A program made the translations under genes and the position numbers. This document shows positions 62,895 to 64,000 of a DNA stretch of 64,000 bases, piece by piece. The stretch spans positions 434,501 to 498,500 of the forward strand of contig NZ_AP026683.1 of NCBI RefSeq assembly GCF_025997995.1. Direction: 5' to 3'. Within the stretch, counting starts at the first letter, position 1. Every line of letters begins with the position of its first letter. The notes beneath the pieces were generated by a model. The model did no database searches, was not told where the DNA came from, and saw only the letters and a list, made by a program, of their open reading frames with translations. The stretch comes from Sediminibacterium sp. TEGAF015 (GTDB taxonomy: Bacteria > Bacteroidota > Bacteroidia > Chitinophagales > Chitinophagaceae).

Positions 62895-64000
62895 ATGATA
62901 AAACGATTGTATTTACTGATGATTGTATGGATGAGTGTTTTTTCATTGCTTGCCCAGCAACTTAATTTCCAATCCATCTATGCTCATCAGGCAAAATCTG
63001 TTTACGGAGTAGGTGAGAAGATATACAGTAAGTTATACATTCGCCAAAATAACAGGCTATTGATGCAGCCTGTAAATGTGTATGTAGATTGGTATAATCC
63101 AGAAGGATTATTACTTGAGCATCAGATTTACCTGGCTCAGAAAGGAGGAGCTGATATTGGTTTTGTTACTCCTAAAGAGTATCAGTTTTCATTTCTTAGA
63201 ATGAGGGCTTACACGCTGGTTTCCATTAATCAATTACCCGAATTTCGTTATTGCGATCAAGTGGTAGCTATATATCAATCTGGTGCAGGCAATCTTACAC
63301 CCGATTCAGCAATAAATACATTTAACAGTACAGCATCGACCCATCAAACAGAAGGTATGCTGGAAATTAAAAAAAATAAACAATCGTTAGATGCAAAAGG
63401 TAAGGTTGAATGGTCTTTGGTAAATAAAACTGGTGATTTTTTAAATCTCTCTGTTTCAATAGTTGAGGAAGAAACGTTTATACCAGGCATTTACAACATT
63501 TTAAAAGACTTCAGGACAGGTAACCAGACCTTTGTTCAAAAAGCACCTCCCTATACTGATGCGTTTGTTCAGGTAAAAGGTGTAATCAAATCTGACCCGG
63601 CAGCATTAAAGAATGCTATGGTTTCTTTTTCTTTGATGAAGAGAGGTACTGTTCCGGTAATTGATCAGGTTCCTGTTACAGATAGCGGAACCTTTTTGGT
63701 TGATCGTTTGGTTATTAATGATTCTGCTACACTGGGTATTCAGCTGGATACCCGTCAGAAGAAAAGGGAAAAGTTGGCTTTGCAATATCAGCAATTGGGT
63801 TTGTTTACAGATGCACCAACCTATGTGAATGATTTCGGCTATCCTTTGCCTGAGTTAAGGTTTCAATCCCCCAAAGCCCGTGAACTTGCTATGTATGTAC
63901 CAGCTGAGAATGAAGTAGTGGTGTATAGTACAAGCAAAAGTCCGCTGCAGGTTCTGGAAGATAAATACACAACTGGGCTTTTTAAGGGTGGTGATGCAAT
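62895..64000 (+). CDS. N-terminal part of a plug/MG2-type exported protein (runs off the window)
   Basis: An open frame of 368 codons from ATG 62895 to the window end with no stop. Residues 1-21 form a signal peptide ending LLAQ. Then IYAHQAKSVYGVGEKIYSKLYI, VYVDWYNPEGLLLEHQIY and MRAYTLVSIN parallel the N-terminal MG2-like part of the 45404 protein. Near the end VLEDKYTTGLFKGGDA resembles ILDETYSSGLFSGMNG, the start of that protein's plug-like segment. It is therefore a divergent, shorter paralogue. It follows the DUF4833 gene with a 4-base gap. Confidence 0.8.
   Translation, partial: MIKRLYLLMIVWMSVFSLLAQQLNFQSIYAHQAKSVYGVGEKIYSKLYIRQNNRLLMQPVNVYVDWYNPEGLLLEHQIYLAQKGGADIGFVTPKEYQFSFLRMRAYTLVSINQLPEFRYCDQVVAIYQSGAGNLTPDSAINTFNSTASTHQTEGMLEIKKNKQSLDAKGKVEWSLVNKTGDFLNLSVSIVEEETFIPGIYNILKDFRTGNQTFVQKAPPYTDAFVQVKGVIKSDPAALKNAMVSFSLMKRGTVPVIDQVPVTDSGTFLVDRLVINDSATLGIQLDTRQKKREKLALQYQQLGLFTDAPTYVNDFGYPLPELRFQSPKARELAMYVPAENEVVVYSTSKSPLQVLEDKYTTGLFKGGDA

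Noticed and set aside
1..64000. tRNA, rRNA, transposase, integrase or phage genes
   Set aside because: No cloverleaf, rRNA-like segment or recognisable mobile-element protein was found. Intergenic gaps are short, but small non-coding RNAs cannot be excluded by eye.

Overview
The window is a chromosomal segment of a Bacteroidota bacterium, most likely a member of the Chitinophagaceae or a close relative. This is inferred from several things seen together: a C-terminal type IX secretion (T9SS) sorting domain, TonB/plug-type proteins, DUF3078 and DUF4833 proteins, the miaB / sigma-54 activator / LptE-like / secG / mltG gene order, A+T-rich intergenic DNA, TAnnTTTG-type -7 boxes and the near absence of strong Shine-Dalgarno sequences. 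The genus is not established. No rRNA, tRNA, insertion sequence, prophage, CRISPR array or replication origin was seen.

Layout. 1-3.5 kb: tail of one M1-like metallopeptidase, then a complete paralogue and a secreted esterase, each separated by a hairpin terminator. 3.5-8.1 kb (minus): a translationally coupled YfhO membrane protein and two glycosyltransferases, probably a surface glycan module. 8.1-10.4 kb: small membrane proteins, a queuosine-precursor transporter and trmH. 10.4-17.3 kb (minus): a long envelope and translation cluster (miaB, a receiverless sigma-54 activator, an LptE-like lipoprotein, a secG-linked hypothetical protein, secG, a terminator, mltG, a YihY/BrkB family protein). 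17.4-20.8 kb: a DUF3078 protein, purK and hpd. 20.9-24.8 kb (minus): an overlapping operon of a CLC antiporter with fluoride-type signature residues, a GNAT, a PepSY-TM protein and a Na/Pi cotransporter. 24.8-31.3 kb: a DUF465 protein, a TPR histidine kinase, ahcY divergent from an Lrp regulator, selO and a GNAT. 31.3-45.3 kb: housekeeping genes (valS, tex, a DEAD-box helicase, tilS, rlmH), a DnaQ/GIY-YIG fusion nuclease, a penicillin-acylase-like hydrolase and a rhomboid protease. 45.4-64 kb: accessory surface region with two barrel-less plug-domain proteins (the second runs off the window), a 1703-residue T9SS protein with eight YDG repeats, a TonB receptor, an exported PLP enzyme, a PA14-containing GH3 glycosidase, a PAS histidine kinase and a DUF4833 protein.

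Working together. The left two thirds is mostly core metabolism, RNA modification and envelope biogenesis. The right third looks like outer-membrane and extracellular functions (adhesion or matrix, nutrient receptor, glycan hydrolysis, sensing). The points most worth a second look are the CLC-F-type antiporter and its operon, the DNA-level homogenisation of the YDG repeats in the giant exported protein, the barrel-less plug family with two members in the window, and the tandem peptidase paralogues that share a distinctive C-terminal tail.
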